DNA from: Chiua virens
Lineage: Eukaryota; Basidiomycota; Agaricomycetes; Boletales; Boletaceae
Assembly: GCA_019787685.1 (NCBI GenBank)
Contig: JAHNUO010000075.1
Location: forward strand, 1 to 52,336
Reading direction: 5' to 3'
DNA: 52,336 nucleotides
How positions within the stretch are numbered: the first letter of the stretch is position 1; the number at the start of each line of letters is the position of its first letter. Under the pieces are notes generated by a model that saw nothing but the letters and a program-made list of their open reading frames with translations, had not been told where the DNA came from and searched no databases. The position numbers and the translations under genes are program-made. This document shows positions 10,926 through 26,481 of this stretch, one piece after another.

Positions 10926-13186
10926 CTACAGAGATGCTTTTCCGCGAGGATCATACGGCAACAGCAATGCGATCAGTCCGGCCGCAAGGAATATCACACC
11001 AGCAATCCAGATCGGTACGGACGTATTTAAATTGGCGAACAGCGCAATGACGGGTGCCTAGACCACTAGTATGAGCATCGAGGACGATCCAACAAGTAAG
11101 TTACCCACCAAGACACCAAATACACGATTTGAACTGTCGACGATGGCATCTCCCGTCCCTCGGGCATTTGTAGGGAATAACTCGGGCGAAAGGGCATACA
11201 ACACGCCGTACATGATGTTGCTTGTAAAGCTATACGCACAATTCCACCCTAGCAGTGCCTCTGACGTGCGTGCCGTCGTCGACAAAAGAATGAACACGCC
11301 CGTGAGGACTAGGAGTCGTTCATTCAGCACCAACCGCACTAAATGTTCTTGCATATCACGTACTTGTGAATATGCAAAGGGTACCACGGCGTCCGAGGGA
11401 CGGCAACTCGACACAATACCCTGCCAAGAGCGCACCCGGAGCACCGATTACGCTCAGAATGATTTCCTGGTACTCAAGTTAGTACCAGTTGCCTGATATG
11501 TGTGGGCTATACGGAGCTCACGTCACGGTAGATGTTAGAAACGGAAGTGTCCCCGAAATTGGCTCCCCTGGTTTGGAGGCTGGCAGAAATCCGTCAGGTG
11601 CGCTGCGTTCCGAAAATGGCAGTTATTGCTCACAAGTATGTTATAAAACCATTGTATCTAAGGAAAGCGAAAGGCTGAGCGCCAAGCCTACGGTGAACGA
11701 AGTTCCACTTACAATGGGAAAGCCAGACCGACGAGCGCTGTATCGACGATGATTCGATATCAGCCAACCAAACGCAGAATGCAGTAGCTTACCCCACAAA
11801 ACGATCAACAAGGTAGTCGAGTATGCCAGCTTCCGAGTCGCAAACAAGGGTTTGATATGCTTCGTATCGAACACCCTAAGTTTCCGCCTTATAGCAGCCA
11901 TCGCTGAGACGTCCATCGTAGCCGTTCTTGCAGTTGATACCGTTGCGAACCTCTCAGCATTTTTGAGGTGCTCTAAAGTGAGAGAGCTCGTCTTTCCATT
12001 ATAAGCCGCGACTTTGTGAATAACTTCAACCGCCGCTTCGTCCTTGCCACGACTCATGAGAAATTTCGGGCTTTCGTGAAGACGGAACACGAAGAATCGG
12101 AGGAACCATAAGACCAGCATGAGTCCGCCCATGGCATAAAGGAAATAACGCCAGCCTTCGTCCGAAACATTAGGACAAGGCTTTGGAGGGCCAGTGCACG
12201 AGTAATAGGACATGAGGGGCCAAGCGACCTATTCGAACATCTTGTGACGCGATCCACTCGAAGAAAGGATCTTCACATACCAGAGTTCCAATTAATTGTC
12301 CGAAAGCCCACCAGATGGAGAGGACAGTGAGCAGGTATTGATGGGAAGCGGGAACAAACTCTGGCAGCGAAGGTTGGTTTACGCACGTGAAACAAAGGTA
12401 GTCAGGCTAACCAAGAAACACCGCCGAGTCCACAGGCAAGTTCCCACCGACACCGATTGACCAGATCGTTGTAAGCGCACAGAGAGTGAGATAGTTTGGC
12501 GAGGCTCCCGCCGCAGTTGCAAACACTCCTGTCATAAAGAGTGTCAGGTTAAATGCCCACCTAGATAATGTTAAACGAGGTTCAAGGCACCGACGCGATG
12601 TACCTCACCGACGACCCCAAACATCTGATGTAACACCCCAAAAGGCAGCTCCGACAAGCAGCCCAATGTTCTGTGCAATCTTGAGGTACGGCCCTTGGAC
12701 GTTGAATTCGTACACCACAGGAGTGAGAATCAGATCTGTAACGACCTATGTAGAGGTCGATCGATATAAGTCACTGGTCACCGTAAGCTTGTGTATCCAG
12801 TATACCCACCGGCCAAAGGTTATCCCTGGTTGACCGGGTAAATCAGCGACCGGGCTGGTTCGACGACAAATTGCTATATAGATCACTCACGAGAACCAAC
12901 CGAAACCAGCAACGACGAACAAGCTCCACTAGGGGGCGCGACGTCAGTCAGCACACAAAGGAAGCTGAATGGAACGGAAACCTGCCTGATACTTTCCCAT
13001 GCCAATCTCCTGCATGGCATCGTTGAGGATTCGTGCCTTTGCTTGGTAGACCGGATCGACGGTCACCTCGTCCGAGTCGTACACGTCCTGTGTATCATCC
13101 TGAATGACAGGGATGACCGTGAGCTCGGGCTGTCCCCCACGGTCGCCCCCCTTTACGCTGTCGGATTTATCTTCCTCTGAGGGCAT
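10926..13186 (-). CDS. MFS transporter, SVOP/general-substrate type (paralogue B)
   Basis: This gene follows paralogue A exon by exon; I traced the same 13-exon layout, with open reading frames and matching splice phases at each junction compared. Conserved blocks are VYQAKARILNDAMQEIGMG, the GWRYFLYAMGGLMLVLWFL helix, ESPKFLMSRGKDEAAVEVI, ELFPTNARGTGDA and the closing DPRGKASL. The N-terminus is longer and more acidic than in A. The ATG at 13186 is preferred over one at 13219 because it aligns with the A start. The first intron (12985-12929) again has a GC donor, GCAGGT. It should be a 12-helix plasma- or organelle-membrane transporter of unknown substrate. Upstream is a TATA-like box at 13249-13256. 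Confidence 0.88.
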
Positions 13187-13248
13187 GGCAACAGAGAACG
13201 AAGAAAGGTATCGGCGCATGTCACACTGCCATGAGCGGGCAAGTGAGA

Positions 13249-13256
13249 TTATATAC
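13249..13256 (-). promoter_or_regulatory. TATA-like box of MFS paralogue B
   Basis: The minus strand reads TATATAAT about 65 bp upstream of the ATG at 13186, matching the arrangement at paralogue A. Confidence 0.45.
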
Positions 13257-13259
13257 TTT

Positions 13260-17745
<4,486 letters not shown>

Positions 17746-17840
17746 GATGAAGAAAGTAAGTGGATGTCGTGGTGACTTGTCGACGTGTAGATTGAAGAAA
17801 CAAACACGCTCAAATAAACGCGAGATCAAAGTTTGCAGAA
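17746..17840. promoter_or_regulatory. Short bidirectional promoter between SEC23 and the 17841 gene
   Basis: Only 95 bp separate the two divergent start codons, so the core promoters and 5' untranslated regions must overlap. No TATA box is evident, as expected for a housekeeping divergent pair. Confidence 0.5.
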
Positions 17841-18402
17841 ATGACACAGCCACCAAATAATGCATCTCTTCTTTCCATGAATTCTGGTGAGTACAACCTG
17901 TAAGTGCTCCCTCTTGTCCTCTGCATCGTCGCTAATGTGCACGCCAGCGCGTCAGCGACGCCATCCAATACTACCGTCACCTTGGCTACTCCAGATCTAG
18001 TCCATGCTCAGTTCATCGAATGGTGAGCAGCTTCTCTGGTGTCGGACATCCGTGTAATCCCGAACTCGCAGTCATAAGCCGCCCCGTTTCATTTTCTACC
18101 CTATCAGCTGGGATGAGTCAGAGGATCCCGCGATGCAGAAGAAGAAAACAGTAACGTCCTCGGACGTTCCTGCAGACTATGTTGACAATGACCAGCCCAA
18201 CTCTCCTTCTGCCGTGTTCTTTTCCACAGATACGTTTTGGTCGATCGACCGCTGGAGACGCGACGTCGTCGCGTGCGGTGATACCACCGCAGACCTCTTG
18301 GATTCCATTCACGATGGCGAGAGATTGTCGTTGCTCTCTTTTCCTCATGACGACCACGGAGGTCCTCAGCTTGAACGAGAAACCTCCCCGCCACACGGAT
18401 AG
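17841..18402 (+). CDS. Small protein of unknown function divergent from SEC23
   Basis: Three exons (17841-17899, 17948-18022, 18072-18402) give 154 residues; both introns (48 and 49 bp) are GT-AG and the phase is continuous. The protein starts MTQPPNNASLLSMNSGEYNL, has a central PPRFIFYPISWDESEDP segment that looks like a conserved core, then a hydrophilic Ser/Asp-rich tail including FWSIDRWRRDVV and a His/Pro-rich end. There is no signal peptide or membrane helix. I do not recognise the family. Correct phase at two introns and the tight divergent arrangement with SEC23 argue that it is real. Confidence 0.6.
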
Positions 18403-18649
18403 CAGTGGTAGCGAGGACGATGTACAGCTGTGCATACCTCCGTGACCGGGAATCATACTATTTAATCTCGAACTAGTTTTGAGGCAGTTCCACTGCGTAC
18501 GGTGAATTTTACCAACCTGGTCGCTTAGCCAACGAACGAATTAATTGACTCATCATCAGAATGTGCCATGAATAGATGATCTCAAGGGATACCTAAGACC
18601 TACGGCATTGCTTGTTTCATCTTCAACTGCATTGGCTTGCCGAGGGCTT

Positions 18650-19345
18650 TTTGCCGTCGTACCTTTTAAATGTTATTTCGTGCGGTGTTTCGCCCCAATA
18701 TACTGCCCGTCTCAGCAGGTATCCCCATATCGACCCTCCGTTGGATTCCAGCTGACGTTACTCTCGTAGCCTTCAAGGTCGCCATGGACGAGACGCTGTT
18801 GCTACGAAATGCCTCTGCACGTATAGGGTGGGTTTTTTCTCCGCTAGCAACTGGAGGAGCCGAATTCAGTTCCTTGATTTAGGAAATATCCAGGCTTGAT
18901 CCAGGCCACACAGTGTCATAGATCAATCCTTTCGGTCCCGTCGCTTTCATGCTGATACCAGATTTCCTAGACCTGGTAAGACTGGATGCCAGGCAGGCAA
19001 ATTCCGCGTATGTTTCACTTTGGTCCCTTCGTGCCTGTCATGACAATGGGTATGCTGCCGTCCATGACGGAGGTACGAAATAAAAATAAACAAATGAAAT
19101 CATCAGACTTCGTATCAAAATTGGTTATTTCTGCTGCAAGTTTTGGTAAATGGATTTCCTGGAACGCTGACTCAACGAAGGAACTAGTCACCCTCCCGGT
19201 ACCAAGCTGATCATTCGAGATGGTTTTTGGCTGCAGACACGTCCGCTCATGCACTCTGCTTTGCGTTCGCATTATCAGCTGTCTACCCGGGTGCTCGACA
19301 AAAGATGTATAAAGAGATTCACTCGCATATGTATGGCCCAAGGAG
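18650..19345 (+). pseudogene. Decayed cytochrome P450, N-terminal half
   Basis: Pieces of the local P450 family occur in order. 18715-18830 gives the membrane anchor (LVAFKVAMDETLLL... SARI). 18890-18985 resembles the second exon in mixed frames (DTRFPRPGKTG). 19125-19205 gives FGKWISWNADSTKEL from exon 5. 19233-19310 gives DTSAHALCFAFAL from exon 7, the region after AGHE. Stops, deletions and frame changes separate them, and there is no heme-binding region. The closest relative in the window is the P450 at 46283-48497. Confidence 0.75.
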
Positions 19346-19370
19346 GTACCGCGAGCTGGACTAATCCAAG

Positions 19371-19580
19371 ATGCATTGATGCTTAAATATTGTCGAGGTG
19401 CAGCAAGTCGTCTTTTGTGAAGTCTTCAATAAATGAAGGGGCGGGGCTACACTGGCCGCACTTGCCTGCACATGTTGAACCTTTAGTCCCACTGCTCTTG
19501 ACATCTTGCGAGCAAGGTTCACTTCAATTTCCGACCTCATCTGAAGACTTGTGGAAGATTGAAAGTCATAAATCAGTGTA
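19371..19580 (+). pseudogene. F-box-like N-terminal exon fragment with premature stops
   Basis: It reads MH-stop-CLNIVEVQQVVF, then ATLAALACTC-stop-TF and DLWKIESHKS. This aligns with exon 1 of the intact genes (MHRCLSIVEVQRAIF ... ATLARLARTCRIF ... DLWKI). In the first stop an Arg codon has become TGA. The rest of the gene is absent. Confidence 0.7.
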
Positions 19581-19589
19581 TTCTTGGGA

Positions 19590-20104
19590 GTTCCAAAGTT
19601 CAACATTACCTGTGTTGCTTACTCTCCACAAGTACTTCTCATGCATATGGGCCGCGGACTGCACACATCTGGCACGCCCTGTCACCACAGTTTTACAAGG
19701 CCACCCTTTCTTGTTTCTAATCCAGAATCTCCGATCCTTCACTGGATGGACAATGCAAAAGCTTTTATCCTTCTCTTGCTCATACCACTTGTCCCATCAC
19801 TGGCAGAAATTTCAGTCACTTTCTCTGCATTTCAAACTGTCGAATTTTCGATGAAAGTGGCCCTCAACTGGTTCTTGACTCGCCTTGCAATTATCTACGA
19901 CAATAAACTACTTGGTCAACAGGGTCAGACAAACCTTTTGGAGGTAATCAAGTCTTGATACCGGTTAACATTGGTCTCCTCTGGCAACTCAGTGCTCGAG
20001 GTCAACAGAGTACCAACGTCGACCGCCCTCCTGAATGATATACACTTCTCGCTGCATACAATATCTGTCTCAGCCATGGCCGGTTTCTACAAAGACTACG
20101 ATGA
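19590..20104. other. Spacer without recognised gene
   Basis: An open frame from 19584 to 19958 contains a hydrophobic stretch (AFILLLLIPLVPSLAEI). It matches nothing I know and lacks flanking gene structure. Confidence 0.35.
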
Positions 20105-20440
20105 CAAGAACGATGGAGCATGAGCCCGAGGATCATGTGAACCTTATCTTTAAAGCATTCATAAAAGCGGACGATGTTATGATGGGCTGATGAACGATGA
20201 TTCTTGATCTCCGCGTACAATTGGTGAGGTGTCAGCGCCAAGTCGTGGGAAGCTGGCCGTGGTCTTCGACTTCTTGTCGCGAGGACGCCTTGATGACCGC
20301 ATTGCACGCGTGACGCGTTCCACTGGAGTCTTTGACTTCATATTCTGACGCCTGAAACCCCAACCCGATGAAATGGAGTCAACGTTCCTACTTCGCTCGA
20401 GAATCTGACACGGTGAAACTCCGCTCTGTGTGATGGTCTT
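20105..20440 (-). pseudogene. Polo-like kinase fragment (N-lobe of the kinase domain)
   Basis: In shifting frames the minus strand encodes YEVKDSSGTRHAC, then AVIKASSR, then LYAEIKNHRS and HHNIVRFYECF. This is the order of polo-like kinases: the beta2-beta3 strands with the ATP Lys region, a KTKLYAEIKIHRS-type helix C and HPNIVRFEECFED. A Pro-rich lead (TPPPPFKTITQSG) precedes it. At least two frameshifts occur and the catalytic loop is missing, so it is a relic of a gene located elsewhere. The assignment rests on these short motifs only. Confidence 0.6.
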
Positions 20441-20763
20441 GAACGGAGGCGGCGGTGTGCTTTTGAGGTTGAGGTTGCTATGGGGGCTTCTTTGCATAGG
20501 TAGTAAAGGCAGAGTCATTACGAAGACCTTACACCTCGAAAAGCGGAGAGAAAAGGTGCAACTCAGGGGTGTGATGACTAAGCAAAATGACCTCGGAAAT
20601 TCTCAAGACGCGCAAGGTAGTCGTCATCTTTCTCGTCCACGTCGACAAGTCTACCTGAGAGCTCATCGCTCCTTTTGTTCTCCGCTACCGTTCTTCACGA
20701 CGTCAGTGCTGGAGTCGCTAGAAACTCACTTCAGTTAACGGCGGCCCAGCGGTGTACACGACC

Positions 20764-23700
20764 ATGTACGTCTCTGTTCTTTTTACATGTCATCAGTTCA
20801 CCGACGTCGTCTACCAGGATATCTGTTCATGTAAAGTCGTCCGAAATTGCTAGGGCAAGTTTACATGTCGCCCTCCCATGGTACATGCATATCTACACTC
20901 TCCCTTTTCTTTCCCTCTATCCGTTGCTTGCCTATGCATACTACGTCAAGTATGACGATTGGATAAAAAGCGAAGAATGGACTTTCCTCGCTTGTGTCTC
21001 CCTTGGCGCGGGTCATGCTCTCAGCTTCCTCATAACACGTTGGAGCGCCGGTGCGAAAGCTTGGATAACCACACGCGCCGTACGTCCTACCCTTATTGTA
21101 TTTCCACATATCCTGACTCTTGTGTCCAAGACCTCATCTGTCGAAGAAGCCGATTGTATTCGTCTCATTCCACACCAGCATCGAGGCCAGGGCGAAATCG
21201 TACCGCTCGTCAAGAGGGTTCCCTCTCAGCCCATGTCGTATACCTTTAATTACCAACGAGACACCTACGTCGCGGTAAAAACCTCGCCTATCACCTTTAC
21301 TCGCCTTCCGTATCCATGCACTAGTCACCCCCCACTTTTGGACTTTCTCGCACCCCCAGGCCTTGCAACGAAAGAAATAGACCCTCTCAAATCACTGTAC
21401 GGAAAGAACGAATTCAACATCCCAATTCCTTCCTTCGCCGAACTCTTCGCCGAACATGCAACAGCCCCTTTCTTCGTGTTCCAGATCTTTTGTGTGGCTC
21501 TGTGGTGTTTGGACGAGTACTGGTACTACAGTATTTTCACTCTGTTCATGCTCATTATGTTCGAGTGTACTGTAGTGTGGCAGGTAAGTCAACTGCATCC
21601 ATTTTCTTGTTGCAACTCATGGGTATCGTACAGCGGCTCAGAACCCTCACGGAATTCAGAACCATGTCGGTTGCCCCGTATCCCATTCAGTGTCTCCGTA
21701 ATTCCAAGTGGACAACTTTGCAGACGGACGAGTTGCTTCCCGGAGACGTAGTTTCTGTCGGCAAGTGTCCTTCGTTGATTTCTCCCATTCGTTGCCTAAC
21801 TGGTTTGTTCAGCTCGTTTACAATCGGAAACGGTCGTACCTGCTGATGTCCTCTTGGTTCATGGCACTTGTATTGTCAATGAAGCTATGCTGTCCGGGGA
21901 ATCGACACCACTCCTCAAGGAGTCTATCCAGCTTTTGGATACCTCGAACGAGATTGATGTCGACAGCGCACACAAGAATGCAGTCCTTTTTAGCGGGACG
22001 AAAGTGCTACAAGCTAGTCCCACGAGTGAGTGTCCCCGTGCTTGATTTCTGTCGTCCTCACATTGCGGTTAGGTCCTGGGCAGACTTCAGCGGGAACTCC
22101 TGATGGTGGATGTCTTGGCGTTGTGTTGCGCACTGGCTTTGGTACAGCACAAGGACAACTGGTTCGGACGATGATATTTTCCACCGAGCGCGTTTCTGCA
22201 AACAATTGGGAATCTTTCTTGTTCATTGGGTTCCTGCTTATCTTTGCGATCGCTGCGAGCTGGTATGTTTGGGTGAAAGGTACTTCATGAGTTGACTTAC
22301 GGGTGGTGTGATACTTACATATTATCCTGCAGGTATCGAGAGAGATCTTAAAAAGTCCAAGCTATTACTCGACTGTGTCCTGATCATTACCAGCGTTGTG
22401 CCGCCAGAGTTACCGATGGAACTCTCACTCGCGGTGAATGCCTCGCTCGTAGCGTTGTCCAAGTTCGGTCCGTCAATTTATTTCAAAATGAGCTTAGCTA
22501 AACATGTCGACAGCCATTTTCTGCACGGAGCCATTCCGTATCCCTTCCGCTGGAAGGGTTGATGTTTGTTGCTTTGACAAGACTGGTACGATCACTGCCG
22601 AGAATCTAGTTCTTGAGGGCGTTGCGGGTATTGAGTAGGTCGCCTTATGCCCCCGGTATATTCTATTAATCTCGATTATTAGCGACTTTGACAAGTTGAG
22701 GCTCATCGACGTGAAAGATGCTGGCAAACAGACCATCTACTGCCTCGCCGCGGCACATGCGTTGGTTCGCTTGGACGATGGTACTGTCGTCGGCGATCCT
22801 ATGGAGAAAACCACTCTTGAAGCCCTTGAGTGGCAGATCTCACAAGGTATGTATTTTAGCACGGTATGGCGCATACATTCGATCTGACATGTGGTATACA
22901 GGCGATTCGGTTTCCCCTGCTTCAGGCAAGACCCCTAATACATCACGAATGTACATTCGCCGTCGATTCCAGTTTTCTTCTGCCCTCAAGCGCATGTCTA
23001 CCGTTTCCACCCTTCCCTCTAGTAAGGTTCTTGCAGCCGTGAAAGGTGCTCCCGAGACTATCAAACACATGCTTGCACACGTCCCTGAATGGTATGACGA
23101 GACATACAAGTGGTATACGAGGCGGGGTAGTCGCGTACTCGCTCTTGGTGCGAAGGAGATGGAGTCGATGTCCATTGACAAGGTATATACTATCTTCAAC
23201 TTGGCGGTCGTCAATTTTCAATCTGAATTGTGACACTCTTTGCAGATCAACAAGCTTCACCGAGAGGAAGTCGAGAGTAACCTCATATTCGCAGGATTCC
23301 TCGTGTTCCATTGTCCTTTGAAGGCGGATGCAGTGGAAACCCTCAAAATGTTGGCCGACGCGTCGCATCGTGTACGTGTTATCAGATGCTCCGTCATACT
23401 TTAGCTCTGACCTCTACGGCTCAGTGTATCATGATTACAGGAGATAACCCGTTAACGGCTGTACATGTCGCACGTGATGTCGAAATCGTAGATAGGGACG
23501 CGCTCATCCTGGACTTGAAAGAGAATGCTACCCACGAAGCCGGTGCGCCTTTCATATAGCCTGCTATTTCTGTATGCTGAATTTCGCTTCAGATCTTTGC
23601 TGGCGCACAGTGGATGAAAGCAAAATTATTCCGGTCAACCCGTCTGAACCCCTTGACAAATCGCTCTTTGACGAGTACGATATCTGTATTACGGGTGCCG

Positions 23701-25267
23701 CCATGAAACAGTTCCAGTCCTTACCTAGCTGGAACGACCTCGTACAAAATACCTGGGTCTATGCTCGTGTTTCTCCATCCCAGAAAGAATTCATCCTCAC
23801 CAGTTTGAAGACACTTGGATATGTGACGCTCATGGCTGGTGATGGTACGAATGATGTGGGCGCTCTGAAGCAAGCTCATATCGGGGTTGCGCTCCTGGAT
23901 GGCTCTCCCGAGGACCTGCAAAAGATTGCTGAGCACCAAAAGATGGAACGAATCAAGAAGGTGTACGAGAGTCAGCTCAAAGTTTCTGCACGGTTTGGCC
24001 AACCACCCCCACCTGTCCCACCGGCTATTGCTCATTTGTACCCGGACGCTGTCGAGGCACAGAAACAGGCTGCGGAGAACTTGCAGATTGCTAGGAAAAG
24101 GAATCCGATGGAGAAGGTTTGCTTTTTTTGTGTGGGTTTCGTGGGTTGTGGCTGATCGATCGTTTAGTTCGACCTGGCCTCGATCACAGATGCGATGGCT
24201 AATATGGAAGGGGACGAAGAGGTTCCTCAGATCAAGCTTGGAGACGCGTCGTGCGCTGCACCGTTCACCTCCAAGCTTGCCCATGTCGCGGCAAGTGAGT
24301 CCTTTCCGATCGCTGCACTGCCTCGCGCCGACCTATCCTGTAGTTTCCCATATCATCAGACAAGGACGCTGTACTCTGGTCGCAACGATTCAGATGTACA
24401 AGATTCTGGCACTCAATTGTCTTATCACCGCATACAGCCTGAGTGTGCAGTATTTGGATGGCATCAAATTCGGTGATTACCAGGTGACCGTCAGTGGGAT
24501 GCTAATGTCGGTCTGCTTTTTGTGCATCTCTCGCGCTCAGGTATGCATAAGCAACCCATTTGGCAACGCATCATTATTGACCTGTGTTGCATAGCCCGTC
24601 GAGAAGCTTTCGCGTGAACGACCGCTCGGCAATATCTTTAACCTCTACGTGTTGTTGTCTGTCCTCATCCAGTTTGCGTTGCACATTATTTCGCTAGTGT
24701 ACATCACAAACCTGGCCCACTTTTACGAGCCGTGAGTCATCTCTATACTCTTTTTCAGTCCTCATCATTGTCCCACAGATCGGGTATCATTGACCTGGAA
24801 GCCAAATTCGAGCCAAGCCTGTTGAACACGGCCATTTACTTGTTAGGTCTCTCACAACAGGTCTCTACGTTTGCGATCAACTTCCAGGGTCGTCCCTTCC
24901 GTGAGGGCATTCGTGAAAACTCCAAGTTGTACTGGGGCCTCGTCGGTGCGAGTGCGGTCGCGTTTTCAGGTTCGACGGATTTCTTCCCCGATCTGAATCG
25001 ATGGCTCCAAATCGTGGTGATGGACACAAACGTACGTCTTGCTTCGTCTGACGCGCGACGCGGTAGACTGATAATCCATGATAGTTCAAGGTCAAGTTGA
25101 CGAGTGTCATGATTGCCGATTTTGTTGGGTGCTGGGTGGTTGAGAAGGTGTGCAAACACCTGTTTGCGGATTTGGAGCCCAAGCCGTTGATCACACGCGG
25201 GCGGGAGCGACGGGAGGCGAGACGGCGCGAGGAGGCGAGGTTGGCGGCGGAGAAAAAGGAACAGTGA
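20764..25267 (+). CDS. SPF1: P5A-type ATPase of the endoplasmic reticulum (Spf1/ATP13A1 family)
   Basis: Eighteen exons: 20764-20765, 20818-21079, 21131-21583, 21634-21760, 21813-22025, 22073-22279, 22333-22467, 22514-22634, 22683-22846, 22902-23182, 23246-23371, 23425-23542, 23593-24116, 24168-24294, 24344-24540, 24595-24731, 24779-25031, 25085-25267. They give 1209 residues, normal for the family. Spf1 is an ER membrane transmembrane-helix dislocase that removes mistargeted tail-anchored proteins. Motifs are the P5A signature PPELP at 445-449, phosphorylation Asp488 in DKTGT, MLSGES in the actuator domain, KGAPE in the nucleotide domain and GDGTND at 819-824. Intron 4 (21761-21812) has a GC donor. 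The start codon appears split (AT, then G); the first certain in-frame segment is [15 protein letters not shown]. Two decayed pieces of this gene lie at 29030-29450 and 31985-32285. Confidence 0.95.
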
Positions 25268-25559
25268 GAACTCTGAATGGACTCTGAGTTGAAGTACAGT
25301 ACATAGTAATCGTATGTGGGTTAGAAGGTAGAACGGTCGTTTGTTCGTTCGTTAGTTTCGGCCTCGAAAGAAAGTGGTCTGATTAGGTTATTTGTCCTTG
25401 GCGCGCATGAACACATCGTATGATCCATCGATGCTCGAAACCGAACTATGGTTCGCTTCTTCTCCCGTAGACCTTCACTACTGTGAAAGATGCACACCTC
25501 TTTTTCTCCTACTGCCGACTGGCTCATTACCCTCTATCTGTCACTGTGTCTTTTCCTAC
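25268..25559. other. Short spacer after the P5A-ATPase
   Basis: 3' flank of the ATPase gene; no motif or gene recognised. Confidence 0.4.
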
Positions 25560-26330
25560 GCTCACAGGTCGACACCTGTGATACTAATGCAGCTGACGTC
25601 CTGTTGCCCGTCGTTGAAAAGACTCTGCTTCTGTGTAGAGTCGGAGAGCGAGTTTCAAGTTGCCATCGTTCCTCGGAAGACGCTGTCCGACTCGGAGGGA
25701 AAATCATGTGTCTGGACTCATTCCTACTGCAATCACCCGAATGTTGCAGCCGCAGCCAACAACCCTCATCCGACACCTTTCGTCTCTTGTCTTGTGTCTC
25801 AGCCTACTGGCACATTCGTAACGCTCAAATCCTTGACACTGACCTTAATCGTCTACCCTTGACCCCACTCCTAGAAGTCATGCGATTTAAGCTAAAAAGC
25901 ATCTCATTAACTTCCTGGACGCATTTCGTCTATTTTCTACTTATGATCGAGAAGGACTAACCAACATTTTGTTGTCCATTCTTTCCGAGTCTGGCGAGTG
26001 GGTACCTTATAATAAACGTCAAACAAACTCGCCTTCCACATTCCAGCCACTTGTAGCACGCCCTAACATGGAATTTATACTCCTTCGCTGCCCCGCGTTT
26101 TGCCAATTTGCGCTCTCGGTCGCTTTTCAGAGATCGACCTGCCGCAAGATCGGATTCCAGGTTACGGCAAAGCTATGAATGTTTCATGGACAGCGATCGT
26201 CGGGTGTAATCAGGTCAAGGATCAATTATTCCAGCCGCAATCGCTGCCTTCTTGAGCGCTATCTGTCTCAGGACAAGCCGGACGAGGGGGAATACTGACA
26301 CTTGTTCGGCACACTGATCATATCCGGCGA
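25560..26330 (+). pseudogene. Heavily decayed F-box/LRR-like gene
   Basis: Recognisable pieces are SCCPSLKRLCFCVESE, a GKIMCLDSFL segment, FVTLKSLTLTL, TPLLEVMRFKLKSISLT, TFQPLVARPNMEF and FALSVAF. They follow the order of the intact gene at 26482-28139 (CPSLKRLYVK, SESIMCLHFLES, ATLQSLSLQV, TFQPLLALPNMERF). Frames change repeatedly. It lies directly upstream of the intact gene in the same orientation, so it looks like an older tandem copy without its N-terminal exon. Confidence 0.65.
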
Positions 26331-26481
26331 AATCCGCTGATGGGCCGGCTGGCAAAGTGTTGGCAAATTTAAATTTAAAGTTTACATTTCATGAGACCGG
26401 ATCCGAGTCTTAACTCGGACTATATTTTACATTGAGTCAGGTCTTCAGGGTGTCCTGCACTGAACTATCATCGTGTGCGAG

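Noticed and set aside
19584..19958. 124-codon frame with a hydrophobic stretch
   Set aside because: It lies among pseudogene debris and has no homologous relation to the families around it; coding cannot be supported.
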